A stretch of 64,000 nucleotides of DNA, taken from the NCBI GenBank assembly GCA_036785705.1, contig JAWUZG010000015.1, positions 930,001 to 994,000 of the forward strand, given 5' to 3'. This DNA comes from Acanthornis magna (lineage: Eukaryota > Chordata > Aves > Passeriformes > Acanthizidae). The notes beneath the pieces were generated by a model, which was not told the origin of the DNA, searched no databases, and saw only the letters and a list, made by a program, of their open reading frames with translations. Position numbers and translations under genes: made by a program. Below are positions 21,716-32,366 of the stretch, piece after piece; positions within the stretch are counted from its first letter, which is position 1; the number at the start of each line of letters is the position of its first letter.

Positions 21716-23957
21716 CTGCAAAGCTGCAGTGGGAGCTGCTGTCAGGGCAGTTCTTTGTTGGATTTCTGGCTCTTCTTCCTTCCCTTCCCTCTGCTCCCAT
21801 TCCCTCCACTCTGGTAAAACAGAAGTTTTCTGACCAGCTGGACTTCCTGGTATGAAAATGGTCTTGTTTCCACATAAGACATTGTGTGATTATTGGTGCG
21901 TTTTTAGTATCAGTCAAGAACAGTTTCCTAGAGTTATGAGCATTTTGAAACAACTTGATGGAACCTAAATCTTTGCCTAGTAAAAGAAGGGACCCCATTC
22001 TGAAATCCATTGTAACGTATTGTTCTTCTTTCTCATCTCCTTTTATCATAATAACTGAGTGGCTTACAGATTCCTGAACCAAGATACCTGGTTAAAAGAC
22101 ACACTTACATACATTTACAAGAATTCAAGCTTATATCAGATGTGTCAGTTGCTGTCCTTTATAAAAGATAAGAAACACAATGACATTTTATCATCATTAG
22201 GGCTCTTCCTTAGATTAATCTGACATCCATATATATCTCTAGTATGAACAACAATTTCTGCCAATATCTGACCTAAGTTTTGAATTCTGGGTTTTAGACT
22301 GATTATTAGAAGCAAAAAAAAAGTTTGTATGGCTTGAGCCCCTTTGGAGCGTCATCTGTGTGATCTTTGTCTGCCTGGAAGATTTTTGTAGCCCTCAGCT
22401 GTATCTAGAAATAAATCAGTAAACAACTGTCTTCTCATTTAGACCTGCACAGGGGATTAGAAAATTCCAGATTTGGATTAGAAATTCATGGTTAGAAAAA
22501 ATCTGATTGTGAAATCTAGCTGGGAGGGACCCTGGTGTGGGCAGGTGGAGAGAACATGGGAGATGTGGGTTAGGCCTGGAGAGCTCCTGTGGTACCTGGG
22601 AATAGCAGTTGGAAAAAGGAAAAATGCTAAAATCAAGGAAGTACCACAGAAGAAAAAAGTGTATGGGAGCAGGGGAGAGACACTGTAGATCCAGAACAGA
22701 GGAGGTAAAAATCAAGAGCTGGAGTCTGGCAGATAAAAAGTCTTAAATGTCAGGGACGTTTTCTGGGTCTGCTTCTTCCTTTCTCTCCTGGAAGTTTAAC
22801 CAAGAGGGGTTTTCCTCCTGTACCATCTTGGATACCTCAAATTTAAGGCAAAGAGCTTTAAGAACAAGAGAGAGAAGGCTTCTGTTGCCTTAAGCTTCAC
22901 CCATATCTTTCTGAGCCTTTAAGGGTTGATACAGCATTTGATGTATTTTTTTTCCCCTGGTTACTGAAGCACATGGAAATTCCTGCCAGAATTCACCCTT
23001 GGGGTTGGTGCTGGGAGCTCCTGTACACCAGAAAGGGCAAAGAAAGGGATTGATTGCTCCAAATGGTTTGCTTCAAGGTGTACATGTGGGATACACATTC
23101 ATTTTTTGCTGATCTTTTCCTTCTTCCTTAAAGTACCAGATATGGCTTCCTGCTTTTGGGCTCTGTGCACGCAGGGTCCTTGGCAGCAGGAGAAGAATGG
23201 CTGAGGAGTTGATTCCTATGGATATGACTGGGAAAAAAAAAATTCTGATTTTTGTATTACAAGGCACAGATACATTTAGGGTTCAAGTAAAGGTGTGTGT
23301 TATACCCCTGGGAGGTTCTGCCTGGTAGTAGAATGACTGAAACCCCTGAAGGTGGAGGGACTGATGCTCAGCTGAGAATGACTAAAAATGACATTATTGC
23401 CTTGGGTCCATCTTTTCAGGGAGAATAGCCTACATAAATTCTTGTCCTGATTTTTGTTGAATATGTGACAGTGGAGTTAACCCCAAACCCTGCATTTTCA
23501 GTCTGATACTTTGGCTGTGCTGGAGGCTGGTGATGTCCTTGTGGGCAAAGCCAAGCTCTAGTCACTCATGGGCCTAACCACTCCTGTTTTAGTGGCCATT
23601 TGGGTGCCATTGGGACAGGTTTTGTGGTGTTGGTTAGACAATTCTGCAGCCTGTCATTAATATGAGCCTTCAAATAAAACCCCCAAACCCACAGGAATCC
23701 AGAATTCATCATAAAACACAGCTCGTTTGCTAAAAAATACCTAATCAGTGCCAATCTCCCTGGTTGTCTGCTCCCTGAAATAACATCCAGCTTGAGATAA
23801 CATTAACCGCATAACAAAGATTGTCCATTAAATTTTAAGAGGGGCAAATCCAAGCCCCAGAGCTCTCTATTTGGATTGCTATACACACAGGGCAATTTGA
23901 AATATCCACTTGAGAAGCTAATGAAAGACAGAAGCCCTGCTGTGTTTCCAGCTTGGC
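21716..23957. other. Intergenic DNA and ASIP 3' untranslated region
   Basis: The right part of this stretch must contain the ASIP 3'UTR, transcribed leftwards from 23957. By eye I find no AATAAA or ATTAAA on the minus strand between 23957 and about 21530, so the 3' end cannot be placed. No other gene is seen. Confidence 0.55.
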
Positions 23958-24134
23958 TTAGCACTTGGGGTTTAACATCAGGCACTGGCAGATCGTCTGG
24001 AAGATCCGGCATTTGCACAGAGCGCAGTAGTTACAGCAGGAATTCAAGTGTGGCTTGCAGGTTTTGAAGGTTGGCACACAGTTAGCAGCAGGTGGGGGCC
24101 TTGGTTTTGGAGATATCTTGTGTTCAGCATTTTT
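23958..24134 (-). CDS. ASIP: ASIP last coding exon (cysteine-knot domain)
   Basis: The acceptor on the minus strand is tttttctcttacag. The exon encodes KNAEHKISPKPRPPP followed by the ten-cysteine knot and TAA at 23958-23960. The Arg-Ile-Phe triplet is encoded at 24000-24008. The C-terminus ends NPKC, so the last cysteine of the knot is the final residue. Confidence 0.96.
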   Translation of the reverse strand, partial: KNAEHKISPKPRPPPAANCVPTFKTCKPHLNSCCNYCALCKCRIFQTICQCLMLNPKC

Positions 24135-27100
24135 CTGTAAGAGAAAAACGTGAGAATTCATCGAGAGGTGAAGCGAGGGTGGCTCAAGGAGTGAAGGTTC
24201 TTGGGGAATGGGCAGGTGGCTGCTGGCAGTGGGACCTGTGTTAGCAACGCAGACATGTGGTGGGGCTGGGAAATGGGAAAGGGTGGCTTGAGACCAACCT
24301 TCTGAGCAAAATGACAAACTTCATTTTGACCATGTCGGGATGGAGCGTTGGAAAAGGGTCTGTAGGGGAAGAGCGGCACAGCAGTGAAGAAAGGGATATA
24401 ACAAAGTACAGACATGGTGAAGTTATCAGTAAAACCAATTAAGGTGTTCTGTTTGGATCCCCAAACTTTTCAGACGAGTGAAAACTCCCTGTCAGTGTCT
24501 TGTCTGCTGAGCTGTGACACTGAGAGGGCGGGAGGTGACTCAGCAGTGCCCCTCCTCGAGTGGTTGGTCTGCCAAGCTGCCCTTGGAGCTCGGTGATCCT
24601 CCATCCATGGGAATCCTTAACTGCACACACAGCTCAGTGAGTGTGAAAAGATCTCTCAGCTCCCCAAGGAGAGCAGATTCTCTGTTGGCGACTTGGAAAT
24701 ATGGAAAATTTTGGGATGCCCAATGTGTGCCTGGTACCTGGGAGGGATCTCAGCGGCTACAGGCGCCCTGGGCACTTCTGAAACTTAGAGTTGTGGGATA
24801 GTTTGGATGGGAAGGGATTTTAAAACCCATCCCATTCCAAGCCCCTGCCATGGGCAGGGACACCTTCCATTATTCCAGGTTGCTCCAAGCCCTGTCCAAC
24901 CTGGCCTTGGACACTTCCAGGGATGGGGCAGACACAGCTTCTAATTTTCTTTCCACCATTATTGTTTCACAGGTATTTTTACAATATTTAGAGCTTTAAG
25001 CTGTATGTAAATTATTTAAATCAGGGACTGGCAGTAAAAGCCTCACAAATGAAAGCACTGAGGGAAACTCTAGAAGTAACAAACTGTTCTAATCCAACAG
25101 AGGTTTCTAACAACCACCTACCTTGGAAGATTTCTTGCTCTCTGCCTCTTTCCTGCTGACTTTCTGTGATCTTCTAGTTAAATCTTCAATGAGAATAACA
25201 CAGCATAATATGAAATCAATTTTACAGAATGTTATTTCGTTGAGATAATCCTGTTTCTGTGTGAGAGGAGGCAGATAACCTGCATTGCCACCTCATTGCT
25301 GCCTGTCTTGCAGTGATGTTCATCTCAATTCAGTATCTGAACTCTGTCACTGCTGCTTGTGTGAAGCAGAAGAGCAACTGATATTTGTATTTTAGAAGGG
25401 ATTTTTACACGTTGTTTGGTAGGTGCAAACAGGGAATTACTTCAGAGAAATTAAATTAAAGGTCTCTGTGAAAAAGATAGGGGTGCTCATGCATGTTAGT
25501 CACATGAACAAAAATAGGAGAAAATCTTTAGAATTCCATAATTCCTTCTGTTAAAACGTGGTGCTAATTCTGGAAGGAATTAACAAGTGTATGCTGCTTT
25601 CCACAAGCAAAAGCTCTGCTGATTTGGCATAAACTGCCTCTGTGTGATGCCACCTTTCATTCTGCACTCCTTTGTTCCTTCTCCACCCACCACCTCATTT
25701 TACATCACATTACTTGCAAAGGTGTTTCGTTCATGTGCCTGTGACTTGCTTTCTATGTATATTTATCACTCTATTTTTAGACATTTATAACTATGTGTAA
25801 ATTCCATGACTAGGGCTTGTCTTGGGCTCTAACACAGCAAGAGTGTTACAGTGAGACACTTCCCAGCTCAGCAACCTGTGGTGATGCTTTTGATACCTTT
25901 ATTCTCTGTGTGTGACCTTTGTAATAAACACTACCTGTATGTAATGGATGATTGGGATAAAAATCATCCATATCCCCACTGATGAATGGTGGCTCCTTAT
26001 CTATTCCGGGATACTCTATCAATATATTTTTTAATATGTACTAATTGCTAGGATTTGCAGAGTTGCAGAATGGAGAATAAATATTTTTACTTAATTTGGG
26101 GGTTTCATTTATTAATCTTGCATCTTTATAAATTTGGGTTATGCATCTCTAAGAAGCAGTGGGGGAAATGTGTCACAGCACAGCCCATCTGCCATGTCTA
26201 AAACATGGGCTCCCTTCTGTGAGAAGATGGAGAAATCAGCTGAAGGGATTGTATTTTATATTTCTCATTTTAGTTGGAGTAAAAAAAAAAATCATTGGAT
26301 TGTGAGAATGAAGACATCAAGGATCACAAGAGCCATGAAATTGTACAGCCTGGGAGGCTGCAGAACAGCACAAGCTTTGCTAAACTTGCAGTTTAACAAC
26401 ACTGAGTTAACTCAGGATTCAGAGGTTCAGATTTCTTTGGAAATGCAACTCTGGGGCAACTGTTTCTCCTTAAAGAAATATCATCCTGAGCAAGACCACG
26501 GAGAAAACACAGGAAACAAAGTAAGAACCAGAGTGCTTTAAACAAAAGCCCTAAAAGTCTACAGGAAGGAGCTAAACAAGAGGAGCTTTATATTTTTGAT
26601 TATTAGCATTATGACACAGTTATAAATGTTCCGTAGCTGATTATCTCCAAACACCTGTGAGTTTCTTGAAAGAAGAAGTTGGTGTAAATTACATTGAAAG
26701 CATTAAGGCAGACATGAGGAAAGAATTTTGTGATGAAAAGAGTTAAGCATCACCCCAAAAGAGGTTCTTCCCAACCAGGACAGGTGGTCACCTGCCAGGA
26801 CTGTAGGGACAGAGCTGCTCCTGTCTTGGAGAGATAAATAAATGACCCCTGGCTCTTCCTTGCAGTGCTATTTTTTCTCCCTGTTTAAAGATCAGGTAAT
26901 CTGAGGTTATATTAATACCTGTTAATACTGTTGATTACCACAAGAGCAGATCCTTAAAAACCCCCACATTATATTAATTGTTCCTAAATGCATGTGATTT
27001 TCAAAGGAAGATTATTGTCCATATTAGCAGAAAAACACTTCTCTTCAATATAAAAAGACTTGTAGTGTGATAGGACCTGAAGTGAAACCTGTAAAACTAA

Positions 27101-27487
27101 AATAAATTGTCTTATCATTATTATTATTTGTTTCCTCTAAACTGAGGTTGACAATGACAATGACCACATTGTCATTCTTAGGTGCTGCAGCCACGACAGT
27201 TCTGCACCCTACTGAGGGAGTTGTACAACATTGCAAACGTTGCAAAGTTATCCAAATAATCCGTAATAATCAACAGCAGTATTTCCTGCAAATCTTGTTA
27301 ATTAGGCACCAAAAAGCAGATTTTGCTCACCTACTATGGAGATGGGTGGGAGATCTGAGAGGTCCATTTTGCTGCTCCTGGACAGGTTGCATTCTGTCTT
27401 CTTCTCCTCAATGACCAGGTGGGAATCAGCAGCTCTGAGCAGGCTGTAGCAGAGCAGGAGGCTGAGGAAGAGGTTCTTTCTCTCCAT
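23958..27487 (-). CDS. ASIP: ASIP, agouti signaling protein (complete coding sequence, 3 exons)
   Basis: ASIP is a secreted paracrine antagonist and inverse agonist of melanocortin receptors, chiefly MC1R on melanocytes. It blocks alpha-MSH signalling so that pheomelanin is made. Exons 27331-27487, 25122-25183 and 23958-24134 join with phase 1 and phase 0 introns into 131 codons plus TAA, about the length of the mammalian protein (132). Residues 1-22 form a signal peptide with an LFLSLLLCYSLL core, and a sequon NLS is at 34-36. A basic middle region follows (residues 53-84, TRRSQKVSRKEAESKK), then the proline stretch KPRPPP. The C-terminal knot has ten cysteines (first at 92, last at 131) in the agouti spacing, including CC, CxxC and CxC pairs. 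The receptor-binding triplet at 116-118 reads RIF rather than the mammalian RFF. ATG 27487 was chosen because it starts the conserved MERKN/signal peptide and has A at -3 and G at +4. Two in-frame ATGs lie just upstream. Confidence 0.96.
24135..25121 (-). other. ASIP: ASIP intron with CR1 piece
   Basis: A phase 0 intron of 987 nt. It contains a minus-strand CR1 tail at about 24790-24955. A TGACTCAGCA motif (AP-1/MAF-like) lies near 24536. Its significance is unknown. Confidence 0.85.
24790..24955 (-). mobile_element. CR1 LINE 3' fragment in ASIP intron
   Basis: The reverse complement of the CR1 tail: 'ttttaaaacccatcccattc', 'ccatgggcagggacaccttc', 'tccaagccctgtccaacctg' and 'ccttggacacttccaggg'. 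It runs in the same direction as ASIP. Confidence 0.9.
25122..25183 (-). CDS. ASIP: ASIP middle coding exon (basic region)
   Basis: A 62-nt exon between acceptor ctcattgaag and donor GTAGGT. It completes Asp53 and encodes LTRRSQKVSRKEAESKKSSK. The short size and the lysine/arginine/serine-rich content match the same exon in other vertebrates. The acceptor has a poor pyrimidine tract. The region binds attractin and membrane surfaces in mammals, which is family knowledge rather than visible here. Confidence 0.93.
25184..27330 (-). other. ASIP: ASIP intron (2.1 kb)
   Basis: A phase 1 intron, A/T-rich and without a recognised repeat. A 135-codon plus-strand reading frame at 26134-26541 has low-complexity stretches and no family resemblance, so I treat it as chance. 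Confidence 0.85.
27331..27487 (-). CDS. ASIP: ASIP first coding exon (signal peptide and N-terminus)
   Basis: The exon encodes residues 1-52, from MERKNLFL to PPISIV, plus the first base of Asp53, and ends at a GTGAGC donor (27330-27325). The exon probably extends 5' to 27536, where a pyrimidine-rich acceptor ending ctacatgcag stands on the minus strand. A weaker acceptor would start it at 27526. That leaves about 40-50 nt of 5'UTR in this exon. Confidence 0.94.
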
Positions 27488-28721
27488 CGTGGGGAGGAAA
27501 AATTCCATTGTCATGAAAACCAAAATCTGTCAAAACCTGCATGTAGAGGAGGTGCAGGAATATGAATCTCAGCAATGGTTTTCTGTCATGTCGTGCAGCT
27601 TTAGCAACAAACCTCTGCAATTCTTTTGTTTCCAGCACCTTGCCTCTGATACTGGAATACCTAAGATTGTAGTTGTAAGAGTGGAAAAATGCTATCTCAA
27701 ATAAAACTCCCCGAGATGGTCTTTATTCCTGATTCTTTTCTCGAAAGGTTTATTTCCACACAAGATGTACGGGTCCTCCCAGCTGAGCTTTACAATGCCC
27801 ATTACATGGCCAAGGGCAGAAACTCAATCACATCATCAAATTTTTCCCAGGAAATCTTGTCTACAAATTTGTGCTAGAAAATGTAGAAAAATAATGACAA
27901 TTTAAACCCCCCCTATTGTGTTTCCTGTTAATTTTCTTCTCTAAAAAATAAATCATGAAGTAATATCTTGTTTTATTACACCTCCAAGTGGCTGCTCTAA
28001 TCCCATATAAATCACAGCCGTAACTCATGTGAGTTATAAAAGGCCTAGTGCTGTAAAGTATTTATATGCCTTGGGGTTATGCACTGAATAACTTCCAAGA
28101 TGTGACAAAATCTGGAATTTGCGGATACTTATGGAGGCACCTGAGCTGTGGAGTGTGGCCATTCCTCAGATAACAATTCCTGCAGGGCACGCAGTGTGTG
28201 TCACCAGCCTGGACTCCTTTTCATGTACTTTTCATGTTGTATTTCAAAGCTGATTTTTATTTCCATGTGCGTCAGTTTTCTGCCATGTCAGAGTCATGGG
28301 AGCCGTCTTCGCCCAGAGGCACTGCCAGCCCCCAGATTTATGGGTGGCTTTGTGTCGGTGAAAAGCTACTGGTAGCAGTAAAAAGAGGGAGCGAAACCAA
28401 AAGTTTTGGGCCATTCATCTGGTTGTAATGACTTCATTACTGGGGAGTTAAAAGATGAAGAGTTTCTGCGTTGGGAGGGCTTCAATCTGGTCACTGCTGC
28501 TACACTGAGTCTGTTCTACACCTGCTCTTATGGACCCCCTGACCCACTCTTCCCTGGGAGAGGGTCAATATTTTTATGCTTCTGATTCCGAGTGCTTGGG
28601 ATCAGTTCTGGGATTGTGTGTTCTGCAGGCCATGCTCAGGTAACAAATCAGCACTGGGGGCATCGAGCTGCTTCCACTGGTGGCTGTAGTGTGCCATGGG
28701 GATGCTCATCTCTTCTCTGGA
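27488..28721. other. ASIP: ASIP 5' exon edge and proximal upstream DNA
   Basis: This contains the 5'UTR part of the first coding exon (to about 27526 or 27536) and about 1.2 kb of proximal upstream or intron DNA. A minus-strand TATA-like box with an E-box just downstream lies at 28025-28068. No coding exon is seen. Confidence 0.6.
28022..28068 (-). promoter_or_regulatory. Candidate proximal ASIP promoter: TATA-like box and E-box
   Basis: On the minus strand, a GCATATAAATAC box (28061-28069) is followed 30-40 nt downstream by CTCACATGAG, an E-box whose complement TCATGTG equals the MITF M-box core. The site is about 540 bp upstream of the first coding exon. A plus-strand TATAAAAG at 28035-28042 makes the strand ambiguous. 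Motif-level evidence only. Confidence 0.25.
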
Positions 28722-29101
28722 GCTGGGCTGGGAGCTGGGGGGGCTCAGCCTGGGGAAGAGAAGGCTCCAGGGAGACCTCAGAGCCCCTTCAGCCCTTATC
28801 AAAACCAGGGAGAGCAACTTTTTACCCAGGCAGAGAGTGACAGGACAAGGCAGAATGGGTTTAAACTAAAAGAGAGAGATTTAGATTGGAGATTAGAAGT
28901 TCTTTACTCAGAGGGTGGGCAGGCCCTGGCACAGGTGCCCAGAGAAGCTGTGGCTGCCCCTGGATCCCTGGCAGTGTCCAAGGCCAGGCTGGACAGGGCT
29001 TGGAGCAACCTGGGACAGTGGGAGGTGTCCCTGCCCTTGTTGGAACTGGATGGTCTTTAATGTCTCTCCCAGCCCAAACCATTCTGAGAGTCTGTGATTC
29101 A
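28722..29101 (+). mobile_element. CR1 LINE fragment (3' end)
   Basis: A plus-strand CR1. It has 'gctcagcctggggaagagaa' (ORF2 end), then the tail 'gggtgggcaggccctggcac', 'gcagtgtccaaggccaggc' and 'gggacagtgggaggtgtccc', ending 'cattctgagagtctgtgattc'. It is the same subfamily as the copy at 18.7 kb. Confidence 0.93.
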
Positions 29102-30089
29102 CTCTTGGATCTGTTCAGACTCCATTGGGATTTGCAGGGACACTCTGCTGGATTCTTTGGGGTTTATCCATCTGCATGAGCTGCAACTGAAAGAGATGGA
29201 TCTGACCCCGGAGTTTTGCAGGGGGGAATTAACCTCTGGGGAGGCAGCGCTGCTGTGTCTGTGCTTGAAATGCAGCACAGCTGGAGCTGTTCAAATGTGT
29301 GAAAGTTCAGACCCCGGCTGGGTCAGAGTCATGGCTGTGGGTAGGAGTCTCCTTTGAATGAGTTGATTCAAATTTCATAATATGACATGTGAAGTGTCTT
29401 TGATTTGGTCCCAAATGACCTACTAGAGGAGAAGGTGCATCTTGTTTAGAAGACTCTAAAAATTCTAATAACCAAAAGGAACAAGTCCTGCCGTGAGAAT
29501 TTGTTGTGATGGTAAGATTGTGGTCTTGAATTTTCAGTTATTGCAGTGTAGTAATGTATCAAGATGACATCTCTGTGTTAATTCTTTACCTACCCTGATC
29601 TTGCAAACTCTTGTACAGAAGCTCAGCCTTTGCCTGTGGTAATTGCCCATTTATAATGGAAGTATGTGAAAATATTTGCTAAGTCAGGATCCCACCCTCA
29701 TCTTTTTCTTATCTTCAGAAGAGTTGCCCTTTTATTGGCTTTGCCCCATCTCCTTTCACAAAAGATGTCTAAACCTCACTGAGATTTCTTGGTGCTTCCC
29801 ATTGCCTTCTCTAACACATACCTACATGTGTAAATACCCATTTAGGTCACAACCGTTCAGGTCAAAATTAGAATTTCCTTTCATGTAACTGATTTTACCA
29901 ACTTGAGTATCCCTGGTGATGTTCATATTCTTAAAATTCATAGAAGAACTAAATAAAGACTTGTGTGCACAAAAGCTTGTCTGTGTTTTCCAAATATGCA
30001 GTTGGTCAAATAGGATACATTGCCTAAAAATCTTAGCCTGCTTAACATTTAAGTTTGCTGATTTTTCAGATTTAGGCTTATAGGGGAGA
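29102..30089. other. ASIP upstream DNA, no gene seen
   Basis: Noncoding A/T-rich unique sequence between two CR1 copies. Nothing is recognised. Confidence 0.6.
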
Positions 30090-30297
30090 AAGAAATATTT
30101 TACAGTGAGAATGGTAAAGCACTGGCACAGGTTGTCTAGGAAAATGGTGATGCCCCATTCCAGGAAGTATTTAAGGTCAGGTTGAAGGGTCTTTGAGCAA
30201 CCTGGTTTAGATGGAGATGTCCCTGCTCATGGCAGGGAAATTGGACTAAATGACCTATAAAGATCACTTCCAACCCAATCTATTCCATGATTCTGGG
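30090..30297 (+). mobile_element. CR1 LINE 3' fragment (older copy)
   Basis: A diverged CR1 tail: 'ggtaaagcactggcacaggt', 'gaggttgaagggtctttgag'-like text, 'ggactaaatgacctataaag' and 'cttccaacccaatctattcc', ending 'atgattctg'. Confidence 0.85.
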
Positions 30298-31009
30298 GCT
30301 TGTGTGTGGCAGGTGGATGGAGACATTTGGGCTCTAATTCTTTCCTCGCTCTGAGCTGGAGTGAGGAGAGCAAGCTGTGAGGTAGAAGCTGTTCCACTTT
30401 GCACATAGTGGTGTTCATGGTGCAGATTTTGCTTTTTAAAGCAACTTTTATTCTCGTTGCAGGATATGTTTTATAGGCTAGCTGTGGTGCTCAGGTCAGC
30501 ATGTGCTGCCCACCTGGAGCGTTGGCTGGCACAAATCTGCCTGATGGACACCACGCTGGCCTGCCCCCAGTGTACCGTTTGAACAAGCTTCCACCCCAAA
30601 ATGTTGCTTCCATTGCACTTCCTTGTCTTTATCTCAGCAGAATTGCCAGTGGACGTGACTGTGTCTGAGCAGACAGTATAATTTTACAGCTGCCATCTGT
30701 TCACTTCAAACAGCAACACCTGAACGATGGCCGGGGTGGAAATGCAAATGTGGCTTGGTTTGAACCCTTGTGCATGTGGGGGTTTTTAGCCACAAGCACT
30801 TGGGTGGTAGGGATTGTACAGCTTGGGGGTGACTGTTTGAACCTGGAAATTGCACATATTGGAGAATATGCATTTGATCTGAAAACTCTGTCCACTGGCT
30901 GGAAAGGCAATGCTCCCTGGAGCAGCAGCATCTGCGAGGGGTGAGCAGCCGAGGTCATGGAGGGGTGAAAGAGGAGGAAAGTGGAATCAGAAGTGAACTA
31001 AAAAGGCGT
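30298..31009. other. ASIP upstream DNA, no gene seen
   Basis: Unique noncoding sequence. No repeat or exon is recognised. Confidence 0.55.
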
Positions 31010-31170
31010 TCATGGCCCTGAGGCTGTCAGAGCTCCAGGAGCATTTGGACAACGCTCTCAGGGATGCACAGGGTGGGACTGTTGGGGTGTCTGTGCAGGG
31101 CCAGGAGCTGGACTTGATGTTCCTCGTGGGCCCCTCCCACCTCAGGAAATTCCATGATTCTGTTATTAAT
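31010..31170 (+). mobile_element. CR1 LINE 3' fragment (second subfamily)
   Basis: The tail contains 'gagctccaggagcatttgga', 'cagggatgcacagggtggga' and 'cctcaggaaattccatgatt'. It matches the tail of the long minus-strand copy at 49.5 kb, so it belongs to a different subfamily from the 18.7 and 28.7 kb copies. Confidence 0.87.
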
Positions 31171-32276
31171 CTTGGGTTTTCTCTATTGCATCGTATTGCA
31201 AAACCCTTCCCTAAGTTTGTTTTCTTTTTCTGGCATTAAAGAGAGGTTCACATTTCCATTTTGCCCATTATTTTCCTTCTAGGACTCATCAGAGGCTGAT
31301 TAAAGCAATCAAACTATTTTCCTGACCTCTAGCTATCTTCACATCTGTTTTGCTCTGAGCATTTAGATTTAAAAGAGTTTATTTTCATTTTGAGTCCCTA
31401 ACAATTTAGAAGTAAATAACATTAATAGTGAAATCTTGAGAGAATTCCCATTTATTTCCTTTATGCAATTAAAATGAGTGAGGAGAGCTTTAACATACGA
31501 TTTTCAAATCGTTGTTTATGGGGACTTAGTCTTGCCCAGCGATGAAATTCAAGCAGTGAACTTTAGCCGCAGTTTGCCAAATTATGTAAGGAAATAGTTA
31601 ACATGTTGCAGTGGCCTTGATTGTCCAGGGAATGACAGAATTCTGTTTAAAACCAAAACAAAGGCAGACATTTGAAAGTTCGTTGACTGTCATCAGAGAT
31701 CACCGTAACTTTTTCTGTGCCATTGCCTCTCTGCTTTGGATTATTATATTCGATTTGTAAATAAGGTATTGTAATCCTTATCCCAGTTGTTGCCTTTCAC
31801 AAGCATTTTTCCTGAATGTAAATTTGGAAAATGACAGATGATGGGAAACAACTTTTTTCTTTTTTTTGTCAATATTTTTGTGGTGTCATATTAAAAGTCT
31901 TCATGGAAATTTGGTTTGCCCAGAAACACCCTGGTATATTCAACACTCTTGAGAAGAACTCATTTCTTGTCACAGCTGACTTCACTCTGTTCAGAGATTT
32001 ATCTTCATCCAAAAAGAGAGTGAAGACTGTGAAACATTCATACAAAAATCTGCCATGAACACTGGAAAGGAGAAGCTGAAAAGTTCATAGATGGATTTTC
32101 CGACAAATTTGGACCGACTCATAAGTACATCAGCATCATTATAAAGAGCTGAAAACAGCTGCTTGGAAAAATGAGATGTTAAAGTAGGTGAACAAAGACC
32201 TATAAAATACAGAAAACCATTTTACAGCACTCAGTAAACCTTTACCTACACTGGGCTGCTGAGCTTCCACTTTGAA
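31171..32276. other. ASIP upstream DNA, A/T-rich
   Basis: A/T-rich unique sequence with no repeat or exon recognised. Such non-repetitive, A/T-rich stretches are candidates for conserved noncoding elements, but conservation cannot be judged from one sequence. Confidence 0.5.
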
Positions 32277-32366
32277 AAAGATCATGGAATCATTAAGGCT
32301 GGGAAAGAACTCCAAGATCATCAAGTCCAGCCTTTGACCAAACACCACCGTGCCCATTAAACCATA
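32277..32366 (-). mobile_element. CR1 LINE 3' tip
   Basis: The segment reads 'atcatggaatcattaaggctg', 'gaactccaagatcatcaag' and 'ccagcctttgaccaaacacc' on the plus strand. This is the reverse complement of a classic CR1 3' end. Confidence 0.85.

Noticed and set aside
26134..26541. 135-codon plus-strand reading frame inside an ASIP intron
   Set aside because: It contains a poly-lysine run from an A homopolymer and no known motif, and is antisense to ASIP. Treated as chance.
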